A DNA stretch of 64,000 bases. Source: Paeniglutamicibacter kerguelensis. GTDB taxonomy: Bacteria; Actinomycetota; Actinomycetes; Actinomycetales; Micrococcaceae. The notes beneath the pieces are model-generated. The model searched no databases. It was not told the origin of the DNA and saw nothing but the letters and a program-made list of their open reading frames with translations. Positions 35,363 to 43,694 of the stretch are shown one piece after another (position 1 is the first letter of the stretch; every line of letters begins with the position of its first letter). The DNA is taken from positions 1,054,001-1,118,000 of the forward strand of contig NZ_JAGIOF010000001.1 of the NCBI RefSeq assembly GCF_017876535.1, read 5' to 3'. The translations under genes and the position numbers were made by a program.

Positions 35363-36031
35363 TCAGAGGTGCGGGATCAGCGCAACGACTTCGTCGTCGG
35401 ACACCGCATCGAACCGGGAGTAGAACGCGCTCACGGTGTTGAACACCTTCGGCGTGATGGCGCAAAGGAATTCATCGGCTTCCGCCTCGAGTTCCTGGCG
35501 GGCGGCCAGCGTGGCCACCGGGACCGCAACGACGATGCGGGCCGCACCCGCATGCCGCATGACTTCGACCGCCGCAAGCATGGTGGCACCGGTTGCCATG
35601 CCGTCGTCGCAGAGAATCACGGTGCGATCCTTCACGGGCAGCACGACCTCACCGACCAGCCTTTGCTGCAGGTCCTTGAGTTCCGTGCGGGCCGCGGCCT
35701 CCACCTCGGCCAGGACCGCCGTGGTAAAGCGCTGTTGGGCAGGGCCCCAGACCCGGGCAACGTACTTCAGGGACACGTCGTCCCCGTAGGCCGCCAGCGC
35801 CGCATAGGCGACGGTGCTCCGTTCGGGCAGGACGAGCCCGCTGACGGCGAGGGCGTCGACCTCGACGCCCAGTTGCTTCGCGATGGCCGCCGCGACCGGG
35901 ACGCCGCCGCTCAACAGTCCGAGGACCACCACGTTTTCATCGGCGGCATGGTGCTCCAGTTCGGCAGCCAGGTACTCGCCGGCCTCGGCTCGGTCGGAAA
36001 AACGCGTGGGTGCAACGTGGTCCGGTCTCAT
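35363..36031 (-). CDS. Phosphoribosyltransferase-fold protein (paralogue 1)
   Basis: A 222-residue protein of the type I phosphoribosyltransferase fold. The PRPP-binding loop is VILCDDGMATGATMLAAV, and GLLSGGVPVAAAIAKQLG is the conserved N-terminal part. Proteins of this stand-alone group are often stress-linked, and their substrate is unknown. The ATG at 36031 is used; the frame is open farther up but runs antisense to the META-domain gene. A paralogue lies at 37219-37890 with the same layout, DDGLATGATM in place of DDGMATGATM. Confidence 0.85.
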   Translation of the reverse strand: MRPDHVAPTRFSDRAEAGEYLAAELEHHAADENVVVLGLLSGGVPVAAAIAKQLGVEVDALAVSGLVLPERSTVAYAALAAYGDDVSLKYVARVWGPAQQRFTTAVLAEVEAAARTELKDLQQRLVGEVVLPVKDRTVILCDDGMATGATMLAAVEVMRHAGAARIVVAVPVATLAARQELEAEADEFLCAITPKVFNTVSAFYSRFDAVSDDEVVALIPHL

Positions 36032-36134
36032 GATCCCAGTCTGCACCCTGGGCCGGGCTACGGCGATCGCCGCAACGCCGCGGCGTGGCGCATGCGCATT
36101 CCGGTGGAACGGATGCGGACGCGAATTGCGGCTG

Positions 36135-36140
36135 TAGCAT
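36135..36140 (+). promoter_or_regulatory. Leaderless-type -10 box before the META-domain lipoprotein gene
   Basis: TAGCAT is followed by GTGACC and the ATG at 36147. Confidence 0.5.
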
Positions 36141-36146
36141 GTGACC

Positions 36147-36524
36147 ATGAAACGAATTGCAGCGCTTTTGCTTGTTCTGGCCGCCTCCTTGGGCCTCGCC
36201 GGATGCGCGACGACCCAGGGGCAGGACGGCTCCTCGGTCGTCGGCCAGTGGGGTGGAGTGCCGGCCAACTCGCCCGTCCTCGTTTTTTCGGGTGAGGGCT
36301 CCTTCACCGGGAACGACGGTTGCAATACGTTGACCGGTTCCTGGAAGCAAGCCGACGATGCCATCACCCTGGAAAACATGGCCGCGACACTGATGGCATG
36401 TGCGGGCGTCGACACGTGGCTTTCACACGCGTCCACCGTCAAGGTCGATGGAACGAAGCTCATGGTGTTTGATGCACAGGGCAAGGAAATCGGTGTTCTG
36501 GCGCAGGAAGGCAACAGCAACTGA
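36147..36524 (+). CDS. META-domain (HslJ-like) lipoprotein
   Basis: A 125-residue secreted lipoprotein: signal peptide with a lipobox ending LGLAGC (Cys20), then one META domain with GNDGCNTLTGSWKQ and TLMACAGVDTW, which carries the family's paired cysteines. META-domain proteins such as HslJ are small envelope or heat-stress proteins of unclear role. The ATG at 36147 follows a TAGCAT box by six bases. Confidence 0.85.
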   Translation: MKRIAALLLVLAASLGLAGCATTQGQDGSSVVGQWGGVPANSPVLVFSGEGSFTGNDGCNTLTGSWKQADDAITLENMAATLMACAGVDTWLSHASTVKVDGTKLMVFDAQGKEIGVLAQEGNSN

Positions 36525-36639
36525 CCCGGCTGGACCCCGGGGAATCGGCTGCATGGCCGCATGGCCGCTAGCGGCAAGCTGCCCGCGCCGATCCACGAAA
36601 GCAGTGCCCTTCAAGTCGTGGCACAAAAACGTGGCACAA

Positions 36640-36676
36640 AAAAGATCCGGCAGTGCCCCCTGCGAGGGGCACTGCC
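36640..36676 (-). terminator. Terminator after the GlsB-type gene
   Basis: GGCAGTGCCCC (36649-36659) pairs with GGGGCACTGCC (36666-36676). On the minus strand it is followed by GGATCTTTTTT. Confidence 0.85.
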
Positions 36677-36692
36677 GACACCTGATTTTTTG

Positions 36693-36971
36693 TCAGTGCG
36701 CGGCGCGGTGGCCTTCGCCGCGTCCCTTCACGAGTCCATAGGTTCCGGCGACAAGGACACCGCCGAGGATGGCCAGCACCCAGGTGCGGATGTTGAAGAA
36801 CCCGCCAAGCCCCGTGTTGAAGATGAGGGATCCGAGCCATCCGCCCACTACGGCGCCGACGACGCCAAGCACGAGCGAGGTGATCCACCCGCCGTTGACC
36901 CTTCCGGGCATGAATTCCTTGACCAGGACCCCAACGATGAGTCCAAGAATGATCCAGCTGATGATGCCCAT
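36693..36971 (-). CDS. GlsB/YeaQ/YmgE family stress-response membrane protein
   Basis: A 92-residue, glycine-rich protein with three membrane helices, matching the transglycosylase-associated GlsB/YeaQ family (MGIISWIILGLIVGVLVKEF at the start, LVLGVVGAVVGGWLG in the middle). These proteins are usually part of general stress regulons. It lies between the two phosphoribosyltransferase paralogues and has its own terminator. Confidence 0.92.
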   Translation of the reverse strand: MGIISWIILGLIVGVLVKEFMPGRVNGGWITSLVLGVVGAVVGGWLGSLIFNTGLGGFFNIRTWVLAILGGVLVAGTYGLVKGRGEGHRAAH

Positions 36972-37218
36972 GATCCGCTCCTTCGATCAGAGGCCCGGCC
37001 ATCACGGTGACGGTGGGGCCGATGTGCCGATAGAAACCAGCGGCAACAACCTACGCTCGTTCCGGTGCCGAAGCAATGGGTCGATCGGCCCTATACACGG
37101 GCACGCATTTAGGCGTCTTCGGGTGCAGGAGGCCGGGAGGCTTGGGGTTGCCCGGCGCCGCGGACCGGCAGGTCCGGTCCAATCGGTTGTCGGCGGGCGG
37201 GACAAGTGCCTCGGGCGG

Positions 37219-37890
37219 CTACTGCGTGGTGCCGGATTCCGCAAGTAGCCGGATGATCTCCGGCTCGGAGACTTGTGAAAAATCCTCGTAGTAGGTGCCC
37301 ACCGACGAAAAATCCGGTGGTGTGAGAAAGCAGACCACGGCGTCTGCATAGGCGGACAGTTCGCGCAGGACCTTGGCGGGGGCGACGGGAACCGCCACCA
37401 CCAGGTTGTCAGGTTCCAGCCGGGACACCACCCGAAGTGCGGCTGTCATGGTGGCGCCGGTGGCCAGGCCGTCATCGCACAACACCACGGTCCGCCCCGC
37501 GCAGTCCGGGGCGAATGCATCGAAGGTGGAGGCCAGTCGCAGGAGCTTGGTGTTTGCATGCCGCTCCACGGCGGCCAGGGCCGCGGGGGAATACCGGCTC
37601 ACCGCATACTCGTGGATCCGGGGGACATGGTACATCACGCGTTGCCGTCGGTAGCTGGCGACGGCGCCGAAGGCGACCTCCGGCTCGTCCGGGATGCCAA
37701 GCTTTCGCACTGCCAGTGCACCCAAGGCTGCGCCCAGGCGCGCGGCGACCGGTGCCGCGACGGGGACCCCGCCGCGCAGCAGGCCGAGTACGACGGTGTC
37801 CGTGCCAAACCCCTGGGCGGCCAGCAGCTCGCCGAGAATGGATCCGGCCGCCAAACGGTCGGCAAATCTATGTGGGCCAGCGGTGTTCAT
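37219..37890 (-). CDS. Phosphoribosyltransferase-fold protein (paralogue 2)
   Basis: A 223-residue protein with the PRPP loop VVLCDDGLATGATMTAAL and GLLRGGVPVAAPVAARLG near the N-terminus. It is clearly related to the protein encoded at 35363-36031 but diverged enough to be an old duplication. Between them are the META lipoprotein and GlsB-type genes, giving a compact group of stress-type functions. The reaction is unknown. Confidence 0.85.
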   Translation of the reverse strand: MNTAGPHRFADRLAAGSILGELLAAQGFGTDTVVLGLLRGGVPVAAPVAARLGAALGALAVRKLGIPDEPEVAFGAVASYRRQRVMYHVPRIHEYAVSRYSPAALAAVERHANTKLLRLASTFDAFAPDCAGRTVVLCDDGLATGATMTAALRVVSRLEPDNLVVAVPVAPAKVLRELSAYADAVVCFLTPPDFSSVGTYYEDFSQVSEPEIIRLLAESGTTQ

Positions 37891-38005
37891 GGCATCCAGT
37901 TTCCCCGCTTTGGCCCGCTACCACCATGCCCGCCACCGGTATGCCCGCTGTTCGCCATACCCGGCTGGCCGTCTGTTTGGGGAGCGGGCAACGCAACAAC
38001 GGCCG

Positions 38006-38057
38006 GTGGCCGGTTTCCGTCCCCCTTCGCGCATGGGAGGGAGCGGAAACCGGCCAC
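38006..38057 (-). terminator. Long stem-loop after hpaD
   Basis: GTGGCCGGTTTCCG (38006-38019) is perfectly complementary to CGGAAACCGGCCAC (38044-38057), 29 bases beyond the hpaD stop. No T run follows, so termination or mRNA protection are both possible. Confidence 0.7.
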
Positions 38058-38085
38058 GGGGACGGTGCCTTGGAAGGGCGACGGG

Positions 38086-39195
38086 TTAGAGCTGGTGGCC
38101 CATCTTGAAGCCGACTTCCTCGCCCGGGTCCCCGGTCATGGCGTTGCCCGGGGCGCGGGTGTAGGAGAAGCCGTCGGCTCCCACGGTCACTGCCATCTCC
38201 GAGGAGTCGGTGCGTGCGATGACTTCGCGCGGGTTGCCGTCCAGGTCCAGGACCAGGGATGCCTCGGTGTACCAGGACGGGACCACCGGGTTGCCCCACC
38301 AGTCGCGGCGCTGGTTGTCGTGCACGTCCCAGGTGATGACCGGGTTGTCCGGGTCGCCGGTGTAGTAGTCCTGGGTGTAGATCTCGATGCGGTGGTCGTC
38401 CGGGTCCAGGATGTAGAGGTAGAACGCGTTGGAGACGCCGTGGCGTCCCGGGCCGCGCTCGATGCGGTCGGACATGCGCAGCGCGCCCATCTTGTCGCAG
38501 ATCTGGATGATGTTGTGCTTCTCGTGGGTGGAGAAGGCCACGTGGTGCAGGCGCGGGCCGTCGCCACCGGTCAGCGCGGTGTCGTGCACGGTGCCCTTGC
38601 GGTGCATCCAGGCCGCGTAGGTCACGCCCTTGTCGTCCTGGATGTCCTCGGTGACGCGGAAGCCCAGGTCCTCGAGGTACTTGCGGCCGCGCGGAACGTC
38701 CGGGGTGACCTGGTTGAAGTGGTCAAGGCGGACCAGCTCGCCGGCCGAGTAGATGTCGTAGCGCATGTGCAGGCGCTCGACGTGGGTGGTCTCGAAGAAG
38801 AACTCGTAGGGGAAGCCCAGCGGGTCCTCCACGCGGACCGCGTCGCCGATGCCCTTGACGAAGCCCTCGGTGCGGCGCTCGGTGCGGCAACCCAGTTCCT
38901 TGTAGTAGGCCTCAGCGGCGTCGACGTCCTCCGGAGTGCGCACGCGGAAGGCCATGGCCTTCAGCGCGGCGACCGGGCCCTTGGTGAGGACGAGGTTGTG
39001 GTGGATGAACTCCTCGAAGGAGCGCAGGTAGATCTGCTGGTCGTCCTCGTAGGACACGTGCAGGCCCAGCACATCGACGTAGAACTTGCGCGAGGCGGCC
39101 AGGTCGGTGACGACCAGTTCGGCGTAGGCGCAGCGCAGGATGTCCGGGGCCGGGACGGACGGCTTGGGGATGGTGTTGGATTCGGTGGTGCTCAT
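38086..39195 (-). CDS. hpaD: Homoprotocatechuate (3,4-dihydroxyphenylacetate) 2,3-dioxygenase
   Basis: A 369-residue type I extradiol dioxygenase that opens the ring of homoprotocatechuate to 5-carboxymethyl-2-hydroxymuconate semialdehyde. The metal ligands are His159 (RLDHFNQV), His218 (RLHHVAF) and Glu271 (HRIEIYTQDY), each four residues later than His155, His214 and Glu267 of the Arthrobacter manganese enzyme MndD, so the metal may be Mn or Fe. GAAAGGAGC lies just before the ATG. It is the last gene of a four-gene operon, 48 bases after hpaE. Confidence 0.93.
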   Translation of the reverse strand: MSTTESNTIPKPSVPAPDILRCAYAELVVTDLAASRKFYVDVLGLHVSYEDDQQIYLRSFEEFIHHNLVLTKGPVAALKAMAFRVRTPEDVDAAEAYYKELGCRTERRTEGFVKGIGDAVRVEDPLGFPYEFFFETTHVERLHMRYDIYSAGELVRLDHFNQVTPDVPRGRKYLEDLGFRVTEDIQDDKGVTYAAWMHRKGTVHDTALTGGDGPRLHHVAFSTHEKHNIIQICDKMGALRMSDRIERGPGRHGVSNAFYLYILDPDDHRIEIYTQDYYTGDPDNPVITWDVHDNQRRDWWGNPVVPSWYTEASLVLDLDGNPREVIARTDSSEMAVTVGADGFSYTRAPGNAMTGDPGEEVGFKMGHQL

Positions 39196-39243
39196 GGTTC
39201 GCTCCTTTGCGGAAAAACTCTTGAAGTGGGGGAGGGGGAAAGG

Positions 39244-40749
39244 CTAGGCGCCGAACTTGGGGGTGTGGACCTCACCGAGGGTGATGTGCACCGCCTGCTG
39301 GTCGGTGTAGAAGTCGATCGAGCGGTAGCCGCCCTCATGGCCCAGGCCCGAGGCCTTCACGCCGCCGAAGGGGGAGCGCAGGTCGCGCACGTTGTGGCTG
39401 TTGAGCCAGACCATGCCGGCCTCGACGTCCTGGGCGAAGTTGTGCGCGCGCTTCAGGTCGTTGGTCCACACGTAGGCTGCCAGGCCGTACTTGGTGTTGT
39501 TGGCCAGCTCGAGCGCCTCGGCGTCGGTGTCGAACGGGGTGATCGCGACGACGGGTCCGAAGATCTCCTCCTGGAAGATGCGGGCATCCGGTGCGACGTC
39601 GGCGAAGACGGTCGGCGCGACGTAGGAGCCGTTTTCCTGGCCCTCGGGCAGGTTCTCCGGGCGGCCGCCGCCGGCCACGACGCGGCCCTCGGTCTTGCCG
39701 ATCTCCACGTAGCCCATGACCTTGTTGTAGTGCTCCGGGTGGACCAGCGCGCCGACCTGGGTGGTCGGGTCGTGCGGGTCGCCGACCTTGATGTTCTTCG
39801 CGCGGGCCGCGTAGGTCTCGACGAACTTTTCGTAGATCGGGCGCTCGACCAGGATGCGCGAGCCGGCGGTGCAGCGCTCGCCGTTCAGCGAGAACACGCC
39901 GAAGAGGGTGGAATCGATCGCGGCGTCGAAGTCGGCGTCGGCGAACACGATGGCCGGGGACTTGCCGCCCAGCTCCATGCTCATGCCCTTGAGGTTCTCC
40001 GCGCAGTTGCGGAAGATCAGCTGGCCGGTGGAGGATTCGCCGGTGAAGGAGATCAGCGGGACCTTGGGGTGCTTGACCAGCGCGTCGCCGGCTTCCTCGC
40101 CGATGCCGTTGACCAGGTTGAACACACCGTCCGGAAGCCCGGCTTCCTTGAAGATGGTGGCCCACAGCGATGCGGACAGCGGGGTGAACTCGGCCGGCTT
40201 CAGCACCACGGTGCAGCCCGAGGCGATCGAGGGTGCCAGTTTCCAGGACTCGAGCATGAACGGGGTGTTCCACGGGGTGATCAGGCCGGCGACGCCGATC
40301 GGCTTGCGGTTCACGTAGTTCAGCTGGGAACCCGGGACCTTCAGGGCGGTGTCGTGCTGGGCGACGATCAGGTCCGCGAAGAAGCGGAAGTTCTCCGCCG
40401 CGCGCTGCGCCTGGCCGCGGGCCTGGGTGATCGGCAGGCCGGTGTCGAAGGTTTCCATCTCCGCCAGGCGGTCTTCCTGGGCGACGACGGCGTCGGCGAT
40501 CTTGTACAGCACCTTGGCGCGGGCGCGCGCGCTCATGGTGGGCCACGGGCCGTTCTTGAAGGCCTCGGTGGCCGCATTGACGGCGGCGTCGATGTCGGCC
40601 TTCTGGCCCGCGGCGGCGGTGGCGTAGGTCTGGTTGGTTACCGGGTCGAGGACCTCAAAGGTTTCCCCGCCGATGGAATCGACGAACTGGCCGCCGATGT
40701 AGTGCTGCAGGTGGGTTGGCAGGTTCTCCGGAACGAAGTGCTTGCTCAT
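39244..40749 (-). CDS. hpaE: 5-carboxymethyl-2-hydroxymuconate semialdehyde dehydrogenase
   Basis: A 501-residue NAD-dependent aldehyde dehydrogenase oxidising the ring-cleavage product. Visible are GLITPWNTPFMLESWKLAP, MELGGKSP with the general-base glutamate and GERCTAGS with the catalytic Cys293. The ATG at 40749 has GGAG seven bases upstream; an in-frame start eight codons earlier is weaker. Its position between a GntR regulator and hpaD identifies it as hpaE rather than a general aldehyde dehydrogenase. Confidence 0.92.
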   Translation of the reverse strand: MSKHFVPENLPTHLQHYIGGQFVDSIGGETFEVLDPVTNQTYATAAAGQKADIDAAVNAATEAFKNGPWPTMSARARAKVLYKIADAVVAQEDRLAEMETFDTGLPITQARGQAQRAAENFRFFADLIVAQHDTALKVPGSQLNYVNRKPIGVAGLITPWNTPFMLESWKLAPSIASGCTVVLKPAEFTPLSASLWATIFKEAGLPDGVFNLVNGIGEEAGDALVKHPKVPLISFTGESSTGQLIFRNCAENLKGMSMELGGKSPAIVFADADFDAAIDSTLFGVFSLNGERCTAGSRILVERPIYEKFVETYAARAKNIKVGDPHDPTTQVGALVHPEHYNKVMGYVEIGKTEGRVVAGGGRPENLPEGQENGSYVAPTVFADVAPDARIFQEEIFGPVVAITPFDTDAEALELANNTKYGLAAYVWTNDLKRAHNFAQDVEAGMVWLNSHNVRDLRSPFGGVKASGLGHEGGYRSIDFYTDQQAVHITLGEVHTPKFGA

Positions 40750-40791
40750 GTGGTGTCTCCTTTGGTGTGACAAGTTGTGAGGAAGGTCGTC

Positions 40792-40826
40792 GTGCTAAGT
40801 GCTAAGTGCTAAGTGCTGGGTGCTTG
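40792..40826. repeat. Five tandem 7-bp repeats between the gntR gene and hpaE
   Basis: GTGCTAA occurs three times, followed by GTGCTGG and GTGCTTG, all in register. The array lies 43-77 bases before the hpaE start, inside the presumed operon, and may vary between strains by slippage. Confidence 0.85.
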
Positions 40827-40843
40827 GCGCCCGTTGTCCTGCG

Positions 40844-41503
40844 TTAGAGCGGGGAGGCCGGCAAGTTGGCCGCCGCCAGGTACGCGTTCAGGGTGTTGGT
40901 GCGGTGCGCCCGCGCCGCCTGTTCGATCTCGCCGGCCGGGGCATGGGCCTCGATCATGTCGAGCAGCTGTGCGTGCTCCCTGACCGATTCCCTGGCGCGC
41001 CCCGGGATGTGGGTGAAGGACGATGAGCGCATGACCGCCAGCCGGTTCCAGCCGCGGTGTACCAGGTCCAGGATGTGCGGATTGGGGCAGTTGCGGTAGA
41101 GCACCTGGTGGAACTCGTTGTTCAGCTCGGTGAAGCGCGGCGGGTCGAAGTCGGTGAGCAGATCGGTCATCGCCTGGTTGATGGCCCGCGCCGCCGCCAG
41201 CTGGTCGGCATCCACGAAGGGGGCGCTCAGCGCGGTGGCGGCGCCCTCGATGATTGCCAGGGTCTGCATGGTGTGCAGGTAGAGCGCGTTGTCGGCCGCG
41301 GCGACGGTGGCCCCCACATTGCGTTCGAAGGTCACCAGCCCCTCGGCCTCGAGGCGGCGGATGGCCTCGCGCACCGGCACCACCGAGCAGCCGAGTTCGT
41401 TGGCGATGGTGCCGAGCACCAGCCGGTACCCGGGGGTGAAGGTGCCGTCGGTGATGCGGGTGTGCAGCAGCTGGTAGGCGACCTCTGATTTGCTCGCGTT
41501 CAT
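40844..41503 (-). CDS. GntR family regulator (FCD/FadR group) of the hpa operon
   Basis: A 219-residue regulator: winged helix at about 8-75 (LGTIANELGCSVVPVREAIR recognition part) and a helical FCD domain with candidate metal-binding histidines in NEFHQVLYR and VREHAQLLDMI. It starts seven bases after the FAH-RraA stop, within the operon it probably controls. A near-palindrome in the operon promoter at 43039-43050 is its likely target. Confidence 0.9.
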   Translation of the reverse strand: MNASKSEVAYQLLHTRITDGTFTPGYRLVLGTIANELGCSVVPVREAIRRLEAEGLVTFERNVGATVAAADNALYLHTMQTLAIIEGAATALSAPFVDADQLAAARAINQAMTDLLTDFDPPRFTELNNEFHQVLYRNCPNPHILDLVHRGWNRLAVMRSSSFTHIPGRARESVREHAQLLDMIEAHAPAGEIEQAARAHRTNTLNAYLAAANLPASPL

Positions 41504-41510
41504 GGCCGGC

Positions 41511-43016
41511 CTAGAAATCCGGTTCGCCGTCGGCGACCCACTGGTTGTACTTGGCCTTCCAGTCGGCGTTCATCGGGAACAGCCCCTTGATCTCGGCGCC
41601 GTTGGACACGTTCTTGAACACGAAGGTGTCCTGGCGTTCGGATTCGACGACCTCGTCGGCGATCTCTGCTGCCAGGTGCGGCGGGATGACCAGGATGCCG
41701 TCGGCGTCGGCGATCACGATGTCGCCGGGCTGGATGGTGGCGCCGCCGCAACCGATGGTCACGTCGGTGTCCCACGGCACGTGCTTGCGGCCGAGCACCG
41801 CGGGGTGCGCGCCGTTGTGGAAGGTCGGGATGTCCAGGGCCGCCACTGCATCCAGGTCGCGCACGCCGCCGTCGGTGATGATGGCCTCGGCGCCGCGGAC
41901 CTGGGTGCGCATCGCCAGGATGTCGCCCAGGGTGCCGGAGCCCTTTTCGCCGCGGGCCTCCATGACCAGGATCTCGCCCGGACCCACGGAGTCGATGACG
42001 CGCTTCTGGGCGTTGTAGCCGCCGCCGTGGGACTTGAAGAGGTCCTCGCGGTTGGGCACGTAGCGCAGCGTGCGGGCGGTGCCGATGACCTTTGTCATGC
42101 CTTTGGTGGCCTGCAGGCCGTCGACCGAGACGTTGTTCAGCCCGCGCTTGCGCAGCGCGCCGGAGATGGTGGCGGTGGCGACGGAAAGCAGCTTGGCCTT
42201 GACCTCGTTGGTCAGCGCCTCCTTGCCGGTGATCGGCAGCTCGATGCCGGCCGCGGAGGCCGTGCCGAAGGCGTCGATCCGGTCCGCGTCGGTGATCTTG
42301 GGTTGGTTGCCGAAGTCCGCGAAGGTGGCGGAGCCCTCGACGACGGTGGTGGCAAGGCGGCCGGTCGACAGGCCCGCGGCCTCGTCGTCAACCTCGACCT
42401 CGACGGTATCGCCCGGGACGATCACGGAGGAGCCGGCCGGGGTGCCGGTGAGGATCACGTCGCCGGCCTTCAGCGTCATCTGCTGGGACAGGTCGGCGAC
42501 GATCTGCGCGAAGGAGAAGATGAGTTCGGCGGTCGTGGCGTCCTGGGCGATCTCGCCGTTGACCCAGGTGCGGATGCGCAGGGCCGCCGGGTTCACCGAG
42601 GCCGCGGGGAGCAGTACCGGGCCCATCGGGGTGTAGCCGTCACCGGACTTGGAGCGGATGTTCGAGCCCTTGTCGGCGTACTTCATGTCATACACGCCCA
42701 GGTCGTTGGAGGCGGTGACGGAGCCGACGTGGCTCCAGGCGTCCTCCACGGACACGCGGCGGGCGTCGGTGCCGATGACCAGGGCGATCTCGCCCTCGAA
42801 GGCCAGCAGCTCGGTTCCGGCCGGGCGTTCCACGGTGGAGCCAGCGGCGGCCAGCGAGGAGGAGGCCTTCATGAAGTAGGAAGGGAAGGCCGGGGTGCGG
42901 CCGCGCTGGGCTGCACGCGAGGAGTACGAGAGATGGACTGCAAGCACCTTGCCGGCTGCATCGAAGACTGACTGGTCGACCTGGACCAGATCGGTGGCTG
43001 TGGCGTCGCTGCTCAC
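41511..43016 (-). CDS. Fumarylacetoacetate hydrolase-like / RraA-like fusion, hpa pathway
   Basis: A 501-residue two-domain protein. Residues 1-265 are an FAH domain (LLAFEGEIALVIG, GVYDMKYADKGSNIRSKSGD, GDVILTGTPAGSSVI), the fold of HpaG, the pathway's decarboxylase and isomerase. Residues 285-490 are an RraA-like domain (GGYNAQKRVID, IITDGGVRDLDAVAALDIP), a family that includes metal-dependent pyruvate aldolases and oxaloacetate decarboxylases. The start is the GTG at 43016, preceded by AGGAGG. It heads the operon with gntR, hpaE and hpaD. Genes for hpaF-, hpaH- and hpaI-type steps are not in the window. Confidence 0.85.
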   Translation of the reverse strand: MSSDATATDLVQVDQSVFDAAGKVLAVHLSYSSRAAQRGRTPAFPSYFMKASSSLAAAGSTVERPAGTELLAFEGEIALVIGTDARRVSVEDAWSHVGSVTASNDLGVYDMKYADKGSNIRSKSGDGYTPMGPVLLPAASVNPAALRIRTWVNGEIAQDATTAELIFSFAQIVADLSQQMTLKAGDVILTGTPAGSSVIVPGDTVEVEVDDEAAGLSTGRLATTVVEGSATFADFGNQPKITDADRIDAFGTASAAGIELPITGKEALTNEVKAKLLSVATATISGALRKRGLNNVSVDGLQATKGMTKVIGTARTLRYVPNREDLFKSHGGGYNAQKRVIDSVGPGEILVMEARGEKGSGTLGDILAMRTQVRGAEAIITDGGVRDLDAVAALDIPTFHNGAHPAVLGRKHVPWDTDVTIGCGGATIQPGDIVIADADGILVIPPHLAAEIADEVVESERQDTFVFKNVSNGAEIKGLFPMNADWKAKYNQWVADGEPDF

Positions 43017-43038
43017 GTTTCCTCCTGTGATGTATGAA

Positions 43039-43081
43039 ATCGTATATGATCCAGTGTGACGGCGGTCTCCGGATTTGTCAA
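43039..43081 (-). promoter_or_regulatory. Promoter and GntR operator candidate of the hpaG-like operon
   Basis: On the minus strand TTGACA (43076-43081) is 17 bases from CACACT (43053-43058). Right after it lies ATCGTATATGAT (43039-43050, + strand), a near-palindrome typical of FadR/FCD-type GntR regulators, placed where a bound repressor would block the polymerase. AGGAGG and a GTG start follow. Confidence 0.65.
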
Positions 43082-43694
43082 CACTCGAAGTGTGCTTCAG
43101 CGCTACGCCGCCAACCACCTCAATCACCTGATCCAGATCCCCACGCGAATCCACCGCACCTGCGTATCATTGCGGATGGATTCCAAGGGCGGGAAACGCT
43201 TGGGAACCAGTTCCGCATCCGGCGGATATGTGCGCGAACGGGCCAAACGGCAGGACCGGCCCCGCCGCAGCAACGCAAGAATCTTCCGTCGTCGCGGCCG
43301 GGTGTCTCGGTGAAATCGCGGGTCCCGGCATGCAAGCAACGGGATACTTGATGTCGTTTCCACACTCGCTCCGTCGTCTTGGGTGGCCTGTGACGGAACC
43401 CTGCCACTTTTCCACGTCCAGTCTCAGCTACCGGATCCCGGACACGGATCCTCGATTCACGAAATTCGTTCCGGAACCACTGAACGTTGAAAACCGAAGT
43501 CCGGGCCGCAGTGGCGCTGCCTCCTACACGGGACTTTGGTCCCTGTTCAGGCCATTCGCGAGCTGGGAGGCTGTGGCTGTAATTGCTTGATCAGGTCAGC
43601 TCGCCGGTGAACCTGCCGGGGCGACTCCAAGGGGAGGCGACATGTTCGGCTGCAAGATGAATCTGGGCGAGGCGAGCCGGAACGACGGCTCTCG
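43082..43694. other. 613 bases without a recognisable gene
   Basis: Between the hpa operon promoter and the drug-efflux MFS gene no frame on either strand looks like a real protein: several overlapping short frames exist but none has a ribosome site or a known motif. A short inverted repeat GAGCCG/CGGCTC (43674-43691) precedes the MFS start. It may hold a diverged gene remnant or regulatory DNA. Confidence 0.55.

Noticed and set aside
37558..40770. A 1070-residue plus-strand frame opposite hpaD and hpaE
   Set aside because: Very long, but antisense to two clear enzymes with full active sites, and it would also cross the hpaD stem-loop. G/C-rich codon bias keeps such frames open.
40792..40826. 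CRISPR-like array at the 7-base repeats
   Set aside because: Units are only 7 bases and directly adjacent, with no spacers and no cas genes.
41490..42971. A 493-residue plus-strand frame opposite the FAH-RraA gene
   Set aside because: Shadow of the real gene; no start signal and no known motif.
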